Origin: Pararhizobium sp. IMCC21322
GTDB taxonomy: Bacteria > Pseudomonadota > Alphaproteobacteria > Rhizobiales > GCA-2746425
Length of the DNA stretch: 64,000 bases
Direction of reading: 5' to 3'
Assembly (NCBI RefSeq): GCF_030758295.1
Contig: NZ_CP132335.1
Location: forward strand, 4,936,412 to 5,000,411
The notes below the pieces were generated by a model. The model was not told the DNA's origin, made no database searches, and was given only the letters and a program-made list of their open reading frames with translations. The position numbers were made by a program, and so were the translations under genes. Positions 44,465 to 53,029 of this stretch are shown one piece after another (the first letter of the stretch is position 1; each line of letters opens with the position of its first letter).

Positions 44465-46228
44465 ATGAGCGTGTTGGAAAGACTGACCAAGCTTGCAAAA
44501 GACATTCTCCAAAACATTCTGGGCATAGTGTCGGAGACGGTCAAATTCGTATTGAGCATCTTTTTCCAATTTGTTCCGTTGACCAGTCTGGCGCTGTGGT
44601 TCAAATCTAAATTCCCGAAGGCATGGGCCTATTTGATCTCCATTGATCTCATCAAAAAATCGATCAGCAGAGCCGCATTCCGACGATTTGGACGTAATAC
44701 GGCACCCCGACCCCATGCCTTCACAATGGCTGCGGATTACACATCGTGGAATGGGTTGATAGACCGCAGGTTCACTGCCCGCCACCTGGGTGTCGACCCG
44801 GAATATGGACACCGAAAACAGCCCGATGCCGATCGTATTGTTGACATGTTTATGCGCGGGCCGGATGCGGATAATCCGGGCACACAAATTGACGATTTGC
44901 GTTCAACGCTTCTATTCGCATCGTTCGCCCAATGGTTCACTGACAGCTTTTTGCGCACATCCCACGCTTTCAAATTCAAGAAATCGGATGGCACCGTCAT
45001 AAGAGCAAAAGACGGATCTCTGATGCGTCTGGCAGACCGAGAGAAAAAGAACGATTCAAATCATGAAATTGATCTCTGTCAGATTTACGGCATGAATGAA
45101 GACCAGACACACCTTCTGCGTTCCCACAAGGATGGGTGTCTGAAATCACAGAAAGGCAAAGATGGCGAATATCCGGCATTCCTTCTTGCGCGCGCTCCAG
45201 GATCAAAAAGTGAGAAGCTTTCAATACACGAGGAGTTCAAGGACCTTCACCCTGATGAGCGAATTCTGCGCTCCATCTTCCTGAAAGCCGGCGGCAATGA
45301 CGGTGGTTATGAGACATTGTTCGCAGCGGGACTGGAACACTCCAATGCAACTATCGGCAATTCATTGATGAATGTGATTTTCCTGCGAGAACACAATCGA
45401 ATTGCACGCGAGATAGCAAAAAAACACCCGGAATTTGAAGATGAAGAGGTCTTCCAGAAAACACGCAATACAATGATTGTCATATTGTTGAAGATCGTGA
45501 TTTCAGATTACATCCGTCACATTTCACCGCTGGACCTGCCATTGGAATTCCAGCCGGGGTTGGCCGAAAAGGAAACATGGTATCGAACCAATCGCATCCA
45601 TATGGAATTCAATATTCTGTATCGGTGGCATGGTCTTGTGCCGACGCGTTTTCCCTTCATGGAAGAGCCGGATAATCCGGCAGCCTTTCGCCACAACAAC
45701 AAATGGTTGATGGATCAGGGCGTTGCCGCTGCCGTCACACATATGTCGAATGAAAAAGCCGGAAAAATGATCATCGGCAACACGCCCTGGTTTCTGCGTG
45801 GCGTGAAACAGGACACAATGAAGCTGATGCGGGCAGCACGGCTGATGCCTTACAACGCCTATCGAAAACGCTTCGACCTTTCGGAAGCCAAATCATTTGA
45901 GGATATCAACGATGATCCGGAAATAGCCGCAAAGCTGAAAGACTTGTATGAAGGCGAGATCGAGGATGTGGAATGGTATGTGGGCATGTGTGCGGAAAAG
46001 CACGGCCCCAACCAGATTATGGGTGATCTCATGCTGCAAATGGTCGCTCATGACGCGTTCACACACGCCTTGACCAACCCGCTACTGTCGAATGCTGTGT
46101 TTACCGAAAAAACCTTCAGCCCTGCCGGATGGGACATCCTGAACAACACCCGGTCTCTGCGGCAAATCATTGAACGTGTTGTGCCCGCCAACACCGAGTT
46201 GCGCTGCAGTTTTTCCAGCTCTCAATAG
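44465..46228 (+). CDS. Cyclooxygenase/prostaglandin-synthase-like haem dioxygenase
   Basis: A 587-residue protein of the animal haem peroxidase superfamily, closest in motif detail to prostaglandin G/H synthases. EFNILYRWHGLVP (381-393) matches the cyclooxygenase segment with the catalytic Tyr (here 386) and proximal His (389) in the same YxxH spacing. FLREHNRIAREIAKKHPEFEDEEVFQKTR and KIVISDYIRHI are also typical. The distal region reads FAQWFTD (154-160): the distal Gln is kept but the position of the distal His is Asp160. An N-terminal hydrophobic region (about 19-46) may bind membrane. Likely reaction: fatty-acid dioxygenation with reduced or no peroxidase activity (inference). The next gene is convergent. 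Confidence 0.78.
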   Translation: MSVLERLTKLAKDILQNILGIVSETVKFVLSIFFQFVPLTSLALWFKSKFPKAWAYLISIDLIKKSISRAAFRRFGRNTAPRPHAFTMAADYTSWNGLIDRRFTARHLGVDPEYGHRKQPDADRIVDMFMRGPDADNPGTQIDDLRSTLLFASFAQWFTDSFLRTSHAFKFKKSDGTVIRAKDGSLMRLADREKKNDSNHEIDLCQIYGMNEDQTHLLRSHKDGCLKSQKGKDGEYPAFLLARAPGSKSEKLSIHEEFKDLHPDERILRSIFLKAGGNDGGYETLFAAGLEHSNATIGNSLMNVIFLREHNRIAREIAKKHPEFEDEEVFQKTRNTMIVILLKIVISDYIRHISPLDLPLEFQPGLAEKETWYRTNRIHMEFNILYRWHGLVPTRFPFMEEPDNPAAFRHNNKWLMDQGVAAAVTHMSNEKAGKMIIGNTPWFLRGVKQDTMKLMRAARLMPYNAYRKRFDLSEAKSFEDINDDPEIAAKLKDLYEGEIEDVEWYVGMCAEKHGPNQIMGDLMLQMVAHDAFTHALTNPLLSNAVFTEKTFSPAGWDILNNTRSLRQIIERVVPANTELRCSFSSSQ

Positions 46229-46311
46229 AGGCAGATTTCAGGCCTGGCTTTCAGCGCCAACTGAGCCGTACGACACAGCGCAGCGGCAGCAAAAGGCGGG
46301 GCACTTGAATG

Positions 46312-47424
46312 CTAATTATCGTCAGTTGGAACCCAATTTCCGAACCAGGCAAAGTTCAATGCCTCCAGTTGAAACTGACAGGCCAGCTTTATGTTTTCAA
46401 CCATCGGCCCATTATGTCGGCTGCAGATATTGTAGAGCTTCCAGAATTTCATCTTGTTGATATGGGAAAGCGTTTCAAAAAACTCATCAGAGCCTTTGCC
46501 AAGCGTTGGCCGTACATGTTTTCTGAAATTGTTGACCGGAATCATCGGATCAGCACGGTCTCCAAGCAGCAGAAACGATATATCTACTTTCGAGCCGGTT
46601 TGACTGATTTGAGGCACACTTGATTTGTCATCGGTAAGGTTGGTCTCATGTGTTGCATTCCTGACATTGATCGTGCGCGCACCATCACGTGTCGTGACGC
46701 TGTAAAGATCGCTGAATGCGCGCCTTTCCCGGCATGGGAAACCATAATTGACAAACCGCGTCCAGGCGTCGCTTGCATTATAGGAAGCCAGTATTTCTGA
46801 CTGACTTGATCCCTTCAGCAAAACCCCCTTGTCAGTGCTCTTGAATGAGAAACCCTTGGGGTGGTGATTCAGCAGCTCAAAAAACGCAAATGAAACATTC
46901 CGTCCATTGTGTTGATAATGACGGCTGGAAATGAATTGAGCCAGGATTTGGGCATCCGTCGGCTTTTCAAAAATGTTCCTGAAGTAAAATTTGTCTTTCA
47001 GAAGGTTTCGGAGTTCATCGGGTAATTTGTAAAGGCCAACCAGAAAATTTTCGGCCTCTGCCCTGCCACCCTTCCAGGAAATACGCGCGTTATAATCATC
47101 AATAAATGCGCGGACCTTCGGCAAAACATCAGCCGTCTTAGCCAGAACCAATTGAGAACCTCGTAACTCAAATTGGTCAGAATCCACGAGCACTGTATCG
47201 GGAACAAACAGCTTGAACGGCTGGTCTGGTACTATTGGAAAAAGCCCACGCCGCCCATTTTCCACACGCAAAACAACATTGTCGGCAATACCGCCAACCG
47301 CCCTGAAAGATGACAGGATGTCGTACCAATCTGTATCAACGGTCAATCCGACAAGACCTTTCAAAAGAAATGTGCAATCGCGCGCTTTGCATGAAAATAA
47401 CCGACACCCCAAGCGTCCAACCAT
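46312..47424 (-). CDS. SET-domain-like protein of unknown role
   Basis: A 370-residue protein that reads as a SET-type lysine methyltransferase fold of the Rubisco-LSMT/SETD3 kind: GRRGLFPIVPDQP near the start of the fold, FFELLNHHPKGF in the place of the NHS motif, then SEILASYNASDAWTRFVNYGFPC resembling the SYG-sN-LL-YGF segment. The C-terminal helical part would be the substrate-binding domain. Bacterial members are uncommon and targets unknown. The ATG at 47424 has no clear ribosome site; a TTG start about 27 codons later is possible. It is convergent with the cyclooxygenase-like gene. Confidence 0.55.
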   Translation of the reverse strand: MVGRLGCRLFSCKARDCTFLLKGLVGLTVDTDWYDILSSFRAVGGIADNVVLRVENGRRGLFPIVPDQPFKLFVPDTVLVDSDQFELRGSQLVLAKTADVLPKVRAFIDDYNARISWKGGRAEAENFLVGLYKLPDELRNLLKDKFYFRNIFEKPTDAQILAQFISSRHYQHNGRNVSFAFFELLNHHPKGFSFKSTDKGVLLKGSSQSEILASYNASDAWTRFVNYGFPCRERRAFSDLYSVTTRDGARTINVRNATHETNLTDDKSSVPQISQTGSKVDISFLLLGDRADPMIPVNNFRKHVRPTLGKGSDEFFETLSHINKMKFWKLYNICSRHNGPMVENIKLACQFQLEALNFAWFGNWVPTDDN

Positions 47425-47522
47425 GTCAGTTGCACACGATTAGACGATTCAGTGCTTTTAGTTATCAACAAAAGGGCATTTGCAATAGATTACGCATCTG
47501 ACTGAATGACCGGTTCAAACGA

Positions 47523-48146
47523 TCAGTAATCGTCGCCGTGTTTTCCCATTCTGAACACCAATGAGCCGCGAACGCTGTGGGAATCCATATCGTCGAGGTC
47601 TTCAACATCGCCATAATCTTCGTAGCGATACTCCAGCTTGGCAGCGACATTGTCCGAAAACGCTTTCTCAACACCTGCGCCCAGGAAATAACCTGCTTCC
47701 CAGGTTTCATTGATATCGTCGGAACCGCCCTTCGGGCATTTGCTGATGCAGTCTCCCGAAATTTCAGCCTGATTAAATCCGCCAACACCATACAGGAGCA
47801 GCGAATGCATTGGCTTGATGCCGGCTCTTACACCGATACCCCAGGAGTTACCAATTCTGTAATCGTATCTTCTGCTGTGATTTTCTTCGATGCTGCCAAG
47901 GTCAATGTTGCCGACAACACCAACCACAAATTCACTATTCGGAACAGAAAAATCATAACCAAGTTCAGCAAAACCATAGGCTTCAGGACTGCTCTCACCG
48001 CGCGCAAACTTACCTGCCCCACCAAGCGCGAAATAGGGCCCACCCCAGACATCCAGATTATCTATCGCATGCGCGGGAAAACTCAATGCCCCGATTATCG
48101 CAACTAATGACACGGTTGAAAAAAAGCTTGTCTTACTGGCGTTCAT
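47523..48146 (-). CDS. Outer-membrane beta-barrel protein
   Basis: A 207-residue protein with a signal peptide (cleavage after PAHA, about residue 27) and alternating strands typical of small OmpA/Omp25-like barrels: FAELGYDFSVPNSEFVVGVVGNIDLG, SWGIGVRAGIKP, SLLLYGVGGFNQAEI, AAKLEYRYEDYG, and a last strand RGSLVFRMG near the C terminus. Two Cys in SGDCISKCPKG could form a disulfide in a loop. Function structural or porin-like; not specified. Confidence 0.75.
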   Translation of the reverse strand: MNASKTSFFSTVSLVAIIGALSFPAHAIDNLDVWGGPYFALGGAGKFARGESSPEAYGFAELGYDFSVPNSEFVVGVVGNIDLGSIEENHSRRYDYRIGNSWGIGVRAGIKPMHSLLLYGVGGFNQAEISGDCISKCPKGGSDDINETWEAGYFLGAGVEKAFSDNVAAKLEYRYEDYGDVEDLDDMDSHSVRGSLVFRMGKHGDDY

Positions 48147-48324
48147 GATGTCCCCAAACTACTATTTCTTGAGGCGTAGCACGAAACAGCTACGATCCCA
48201 ACAACCAGTTAAGCAGTATGTGTGTGTTTCAACCGCCATTCTGTCTGCATAGATTGCAGCATGCGTTGTTCCCACCCTGCAGTATCCGTTGGTCCGGTTA
48301 TTCAGAAATCACAGCCACCAATTG

Positions 48325-50385
48325 TCAGGCGACTTTTCGCAAACTACGTTCAATTTCAATGCATCTGTTTGCCAGTTCATCGCCAGAAACCGCCTCACTG
48401 AACAAAAAGCCCTGGACCTGATCACAGCCTTGGGACATCAGCCAATTGAGTTGTTCGTGTGTTTCAACCCCCTCAGCAACAGTGGTTGCACCAATCTGAT
48501 TGGCAAGAGCGAGAATGAGTTTCAGCAGCGGCCCCGTCATGGGCAGCTTTTGAACAAAGCTCTTATCCATTTTGATGCATTTCAACGGAAACCGGGAAAT
48601 ATGAACCAGATTGGAGTATCCGGTGCCAAAATCATCAAGGGCGAGGCGAAATCCAAGCTCGTTGATACGGCGGACTTTTTCAGAAACTTCGGCATCATCA
48701 CCAAACAAGGACGTTTCGGTAATTTCCAGTTCCAGACGACTGGTTGGAAAGTCAATTTCCGCTGCCATGTTCTCAAACAAGGACACAAAATCCGGGTCCT
48801 CAAACTGCTTTGGAGACACATTCACGGAAAGGTCAATGTCAAACCCTTGGCGATGCCATACCCCCAATTGTCTGCAGGCACGCTTGAGCACAAAAGCACC
48901 AAGCTCATCGATGACGCCCATTTCTTCGCAAACCGGAATGAATTGATCAGGCGGAATAAAACCACGCTCTGCATGGTCCCAGCGCAACAGGGTTTCTGCG
49001 GAGAGAACCTTCCCCTTTTTAATATCAAGGCGCGGCTGAAAGTGGAGTGTGAACGTCTTTTTCTCGATGGCTTTCTTAATTTCAACTTCCAGCCAACTGC
49101 GCTCAAGCACTTCAGCACCCAATTCCTTGCCGAAAATCGTATAGCGATTTCTGCCGGACCGCTTGGAGTGATAAAGCGCAATGTCAGCCTGCTTCATTGT
49201 TTCGGACCAATTTCCCTCGGCACCGCTATCAAACATTGCGACCCCGATACTTGCCGTCACATTCAATTGAATGGACCCACAATCGACAGGCCTGAGCAAT
49301 TCTGAACGGATCGCATCAAGTGTGTCATGAAGCGAGTTCTGGTCTTTCATATCCTTGATCAGTACGACAAATTCATCACCACCCATGCGGGCCAGAATAT
49401 CGGTTTGCCTGATTTGCGTTTGCATGCGCAGAGCAAACGTCTGAAGGATTTTGTCCCCGACTTCATGCCCGAAGGAATCATTGACCAGCTTGAACCTGTC
49501 AACATCCAGAAACAACAGCGCATGGCTTGCACCATTTGCCTCTGAATTTGCGCTGATTTTCTCCTGCTCCAGCTGCATGAATGAGCGGTTATAGCATCCG
49601 GTAAGCTGGTCGCGACTTGCAAGATACCGCGCCTTGTCTCTTGCAGTCTTCAGCTCGCTCACATCAACAGCAGTCACCAGAAGCGCGCTGTCACCGGTCG
49701 CCGCATCAAGGCAGCGCTTGACGCTGAGATTAAACCATTTTGTCCCAAATGAGGTGCTCATTCTTGCAACACGTTGGCTCGCGCCACGCGCTTCCCAGTC
49801 AGCCTGCATATGCAAAAAGTCTTCAAACTGACAAAAAAGGTCACCGAACCCGGACACATTGGCAGGTAATGCATTGCGTGCCGCAGGGTTCATATAAAGC
49901 GGAGCACCCTCAATCGAATATAGCGTAATCATGACGTCGGTATGCAAAAGGGCTTCCGTGCTACGCAAGGTTTCTGGTTCTTCCTCGCGTTCCCCGGTAA
50001 CCTCGCACATCATGGCCATGCGGCCATCTGGCAGGACATAGCCTGTATATTGAATCTTGACTGTAACTGGCTCGCCATTGGGATAGATTGTCCAGAACTC
50101 CGAGAACTCGGCATCGCTTTCATGAAAGTCAGCCTGATATTGTCGGAGGCGTTTGGCGACAGTTAAAGACATGCCATCAGCCAGATTACGCGCCTTCAGC
50201 TCTGCCTCATTTTCAGCCTTCCAGATCGCACAGCCGGCTTCATTTGCGAACGCAATACTATTATTATCTGTATCGTAAACCCAGACAGGTGTTTTCAACC
50301 GCCTCGCCAAAGCGAACGGATCCATTGTATTGGGCAATTGGTGAGGGTGCTTATAAGTCATCATTGCACTTGAGCTTGCTGACAT
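48325..50385 (-). CDS. PAS-GGDEF-EAL cyclic-di-GMP signalling protein
   Basis: A 686-residue cytoplasmic protein: PAS-like segments in about residues 20-250, a GGDEF domain (about 260-420) with intact MGGDEF and an LDVDRFKLVNDSFGH metal segment, and an EAL domain (about 430-680). The EAL signature reads SAETLLRWDH, keeping the Glu but with Thr-Leu; DDFGTGYSNL and VAEGVETHEQ are intact, so phosphodiesterase activity is still plausible. A bifunctional cyclase/phosphodiesterase is predicted. No membrane segments. The signal sensed by the PAS part is unknown. Confidence 0.87.
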   Translation of the reverse strand: MSASSSAMMTYKHPHQLPNTMDPFALARRLKTPVWVYDTDNNSIAFANEAGCAIWKAENEAELKARNLADGMSLTVAKRLRQYQADFHESDAEFSEFWTIYPNGEPVTVKIQYTGYVLPDGRMAMMCEVTGEREEEPETLRSTEALLHTDVMITLYSIEGAPLYMNPAARNALPANVSGFGDLFCQFEDFLHMQADWEARGASQRVARMSTSFGTKWFNLSVKRCLDAATGDSALLVTAVDVSELKTARDKARYLASRDQLTGCYNRSFMQLEQEKISANSEANGASHALLFLDVDRFKLVNDSFGHEVGDKILQTFALRMQTQIRQTDILARMGGDEFVVLIKDMKDQNSLHDTLDAIRSELLRPVDCGSIQLNVTASIGVAMFDSGAEGNWSETMKQADIALYHSKRSGRNRYTIFGKELGAEVLERSWLEVEIKKAIEKKTFTLHFQPRLDIKKGKVLSAETLLRWDHAERGFIPPDQFIPVCEEMGVIDELGAFVLKRACRQLGVWHRQGFDIDLSVNVSPKQFEDPDFVSLFENMAAEIDFPTSRLELEITETSLFGDDAEVSEKVRRINELGFRLALDDFGTGYSNLVHISRFPLKCIKMDKSFVQKLPMTGPLLKLILALANQIGATTVAEGVETHEQLNWLMSQGCDQVQGFLFSEAVSGDELANRCIEIERSLRKVA

Positions 50386-50580
50386 GCCAGGCAGACCCAG
50401 CCGACCAAACCGGGCAGGCTAAAGACCCAACGACAATCTGGTCGCGCTCCGCATGGGATGCAAAAGTGATCTGGCAGGTTTGCCAAAGGCCCTGCACATG
50501 CAACGTTTAATGGTCATAAGTATGTTTCCCCAACAGTTGTGGCGGAGTATGTGTTGGGTGCGTTAAGCAACTGTAACACC

Positions 50581-50637
50581 TCAAACCAACACTTCTGTTT
50601 AAAGCTATCAATTGGTTAAACTGAAGTGTTGGTTTGA
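50581..50637. repeat. 22-bp inverted repeat with one mismatch
   Basis: The left arm 50581-50602 begins TCAAACCAACACTTC, and the right arm 50616-50637 ends GAAGTGTTGGTTTGA; 21 of 22 positions pair, with a 13-base loop. No T run follows, so it is not a plain terminator. It may be the end of a small mobile element, a phage or recombinase site, or a structured RNA. Confidence 0.85.
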
Positions 50638-50700
50638 AACGGTCCGAAAAACAAACCTTCCATGCTCATTCGCGCCTGATCCTATACCGGGCTCGTCATT

Positions 50701-50826
50701 TTGGCGCGCCAATATGAGGAATATCATGCAGAAGCTCAAGCGCTGCTGAAGCGAGCCAAAGAGGCAGAGACCGCTGGTTTAATCAAGGTCAGGATAAGAA
50801 AAGGTCTGGAGGAATTGACCGCATAA
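50701..50826 (+). pseudogene. Possible remnant of a small protein gene
   Basis: A 41-codon frame from TTG at 50701 reads as a charged helix (YEEYHAEAQALLKRAKEAET, then IRKGLEELTA before the stop). Composition looks protein-like, but no ribosome site or upstream extension is seen beyond a stop about eight codons earlier. It could be the tail of a deleted gene. Family not recognised. Confidence 0.25.
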
Positions 50827-50941
50827 GGCACGCACTGTGAATTTCCCAAAATGACTTCGGCGCGACACATCACCAATTCCACCGCTCTTGGAGCCACGCA
50901 CGCCCTATGTTAATTTGCTCAAAACAATGAGGGAAAGCGCG

Positions 50942-51940
50942 ATGGATAATGAGGCCAAATTTGGAAGCGAGGATGCCCGTGGCAATTGGGCACCGGACAA
51001 ACCCGTCAGCTATGGTCCGGCTTTCACTTGGCCGCCACAGCCAAAAGTTTTGCTGAAATGGTTTTTTGGCTTTCCCGGTTATCTGTTTCCCTGGAATGTG
51101 TTCTACGCCATCGCGGCCATTCTTATCTGGATGTTCCTGACACCGCCCCTTGAAACCATGAAGACCTTTTCATTTGGCTGGGCAGCTTTGATCCTTGCCC
51201 GCAATTATGTGCTGGCGCTAGCGGTTTATGGCGCCTGGCACCTGTGGCTTTATGTGTGGCGCAAGCAGAATACGACCTTCAAATATAACCGTAACTGGCC
51301 AAAGGAAGATTCCGCGGTCTTCCTGTTCAAAAATCAGACACTCGACAATATGTTCTGGTCGCTTGCCAGTGGTGTTCCAATCTGGACGGCCTATGAAGTG
51401 CTGCTGCTATGGGCCTATGCAAATGGCATGATCCCGTTTGTCAGCTTTGGCGATCACCCTGTCGGCTTTATCGCGCTCTTCTTTCTGGTGCCTCTTATTC
51501 ACGAGGTCGGGTTCTATTTCGCCCACCGTCTGCTGCATTGGCCACCGCTTTACCGCATTGCTCACAAGCTGCACCACCGCAACACCAATCCCGGGCCATG
51601 GTCCGGCCTTTCCATGCACCCCCTTGAGCATGTGTTGTATTTTTCCACGATTCTGCTGTTCTTTTTCATCCCGACCCACCCGATTCATATGATCAATCTG
51701 GCATCGCGCCTGGGTGTCGCCCCGGCACAGGGACACACCGGGTTTGATCGCATTGTGGTCTCGGACGACGGGGCAAGTGTAGATGCGTCCTACTATGCAC
51801 ACTATCTGCATCACAAATATTTCGAGGTGAATTACTCAGATGGAATGGTGCCATTGGACAAATGGTTCGGATCATTCCACGACGGCACTCCGGAAGCCAA
51901 TGAAGCCATGAAAGCCCGCCGCTTGCGACGCGGCGTCTAA
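50942..51940 (+). CDS. Sterol desaturase/fatty-acid hydroxylase family membrane protein
   Basis: A 332-residue integral membrane di-iron enzyme. Four to five hydrophobic segments are followed by histidine clusters HRLLH, HKLHH and HYLHHKY, the eight-His pattern of this family. The ATG at 50942 follows AGGGAAA; a TTG at 50888 and ATG at 50927 are weaker. The family hydroxylates or desaturates lipids, carotenoids or sterol-like compounds with O2; the substrate here is not predicted. Its last codons (LRRGV, stop) are the first unit of a 29-bp tandem repeat that extends past the gene. Confidence 0.82.
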   Translation: MDNEAKFGSEDARGNWAPDKPVSYGPAFTWPPQPKVLLKWFFGFPGYLFPWNVFYAIAAILIWMFLTPPLETMKTFSFGWAALILARNYVLALAVYGAWHLWLYVWRKQNTTFKYNRNWPKEDSAVFLFKNQTLDNMFWSLASGVPIWTAYEVLLLWAYANGMIPFVSFGDHPVGFIALFFLVPLIHEVGFYFAHRLLHWPPLYRIAHKLHHRNTNPGPWSGLSMHPLEHVLYFSTILLFFFIPTHPIHMINLASRLGVAPAQGHTGFDRIVVSDDGASVDASYYAHYLHHKYFEVNYSDGMVPLDKWFGSFHDGTPEANEAMKARRLRRGV

Positions 51941-52025
51941 AAGTTCCGGGCTTGCGACGCGGCGTCTAAAAGTTCCGGGCTTGCGGCGCGGCGTCTAAAA
52001 AGTCCGGGCTTGCGGCACGGCGTCC
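51921..52025. repeat. 29-bp tandem repeat, about 3.6 copies
   Basis: Units start at 51921, 51950, 51979 and 52008, each beginning GCTTGCG(A/G)CGCGGCGTCT and ending TCCGG; later copies carry a few changes and the last is partial. The first copy encodes the end and stop codon of the hydroxylase, so the repeat arose by duplication of the gene's 3' end. Confidence 0.92.
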
Positions 52026-52039
52026 AATGCATTGCGATC

Positions 52040-53029
52040 CTAAGGCACCAAAATGATCTTGGGCGCGGCGGCCTGCCCGGACTTGATCTCGTCGAAGGCT
52101 GCAGGACCATCACTGAGGGGTCTTGTATCAGGCCAGTCGAGAGATCCCAGATCACCGTCGAAAATTGCGTGCGCCGTATCCCGGAAATCCTGCTGGGTAT
52201 AGGTATAGGTACCAATAAAGGTAATTTCCTGAAGCGTCGCGCGTCGCACATCCACCCCGCCACTGGCGGAGCCAAGGCCAATATGGCTGATGACGCCCCC
52301 CGGCTTCACTTTGGCAAATGCGGCTTTGCGGGTCGCTTCAAAGCCAACACCATCCACCACAAGATCAACCGCATCCGGTCCGGGCTCAGAGATCGGATCA
52401 TAGACTTTGAATGGGCCGCTTTGCGCAACAATCGCGCGCCGCGCCGCATTCGTTTCCGCAACCCAAATATCAGGCGCGCCCTTGGCAGCCAGCACCAATG
52501 CGGCACCAAGACCAATCGCGCCGCCACCAAGAACCAGACAACTGGCGTCTGATAACGGTCCGTCAAGAACGCGGCCTGCCAAACGCACAGCATGCCAGCC
52601 ACAGGCCAAAGGTTCGGCAAGTGATGCTTTTTGGGTCGAGAACCCGTCTGGAATGACCACCAGGTTAGTTGTCGGCATGGTCAGTAATTCAGCAAAAGCG
52701 CCCTGTCGCGGCGGCATGGAAATGATCTCGCGCTGGGCACAAAGATTTTCCCGTCCACTTTTACAAGCAGAACAAGCGCCGCACGACACAAGCGGATTCA
52801 CCGTGACGCGCTGACCTTTCAAAGGCCCTTCAATGACAAGACCTGCCGCTTCATGCCCCAGAATAAGCGGCGCAGGGCGGCGTTCATCGTGGCCTGCCCA
52901 GGCATGCATATCCGATCCGCAAATGCCGACATGCTCAATTTGGATGAGGCAATCATCATCTGCACGAAGGGGATCGGGCATGTCCTGCAAAGCCAGTTGT
53001 TCCGGCCCGTTGTAAACCAGTGCCTTCAT
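52040..53029 (-). CDS. hpsP: Zinc-type alcohol dehydrogenase, HpsP-like
   Basis: A 329-residue zinc-containing medium-chain dehydrogenase. GICGSDMHAWAGHDERRPAPLILGHEAAG gives the catalytic-zinc Cys and His/Glu, CGACSACKSGRENLC the four structural-zinc cysteines, and VLGGGAIGLGAALV the NAD-binding loop. In Ruegeria pomeroyi HpsP oxidises (S)-2,3-dihydroxypropane-1-sulfonate at C2. Its ATG overlaps the hpsO stop (ATGA), and it is the last gene of the hpsKLMNOP operon. Confidence 0.83.
   Translation of the reverse strand: MKALVYNGPEQLALQDMPDPLRADDDCLIQIEHVGICGSDMHAWAGHDERRPAPLILGHEAAGLVIEGPLKGQRVTVNPLVSCGACSACKSGRENLCAQREIISMPPRQGAFAELLTMPTTNLVVIPDGFSTQKASLAEPLACGWHAVRLAGRVLDGPLSDASCLVLGGGAIGLGAALVLAAKGAPDIWVAETNAARRAIVAQSGPFKVYDPISEPGPDAVDLVVDGVGFEATRKAAFAKVKPGGVISHIGLGSASGGVDVRRATLQEITFIGTYTYTQQDFRDTAHAIFDGDLGSLDWPDTRPLSDGPAAFDEIKSGQAAAPKIILVP

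Larger units (their letters stand above)
50386..50941. other. Spacer with long hairpin and ORF remnant
   Basis: This spacer of about 550 bases lies between the GGDEF-EAL gene and the hydroxylase. It holds a short inverted repeat ACAGTTG/CAACTGT (50533-50574), the long hairpin at 50581-50637 and a small open frame at 50701-50826. It looks like a decayed insertion rather than a normal promoter. Confidence 0.45.

Noticed and set aside
48289-49305. 338-codon plus-strand frame opposite the GGDEF-EAL gene
   Set aside because: Antisense to a strongly motif-supported gene; its sequence resembles no protein family.
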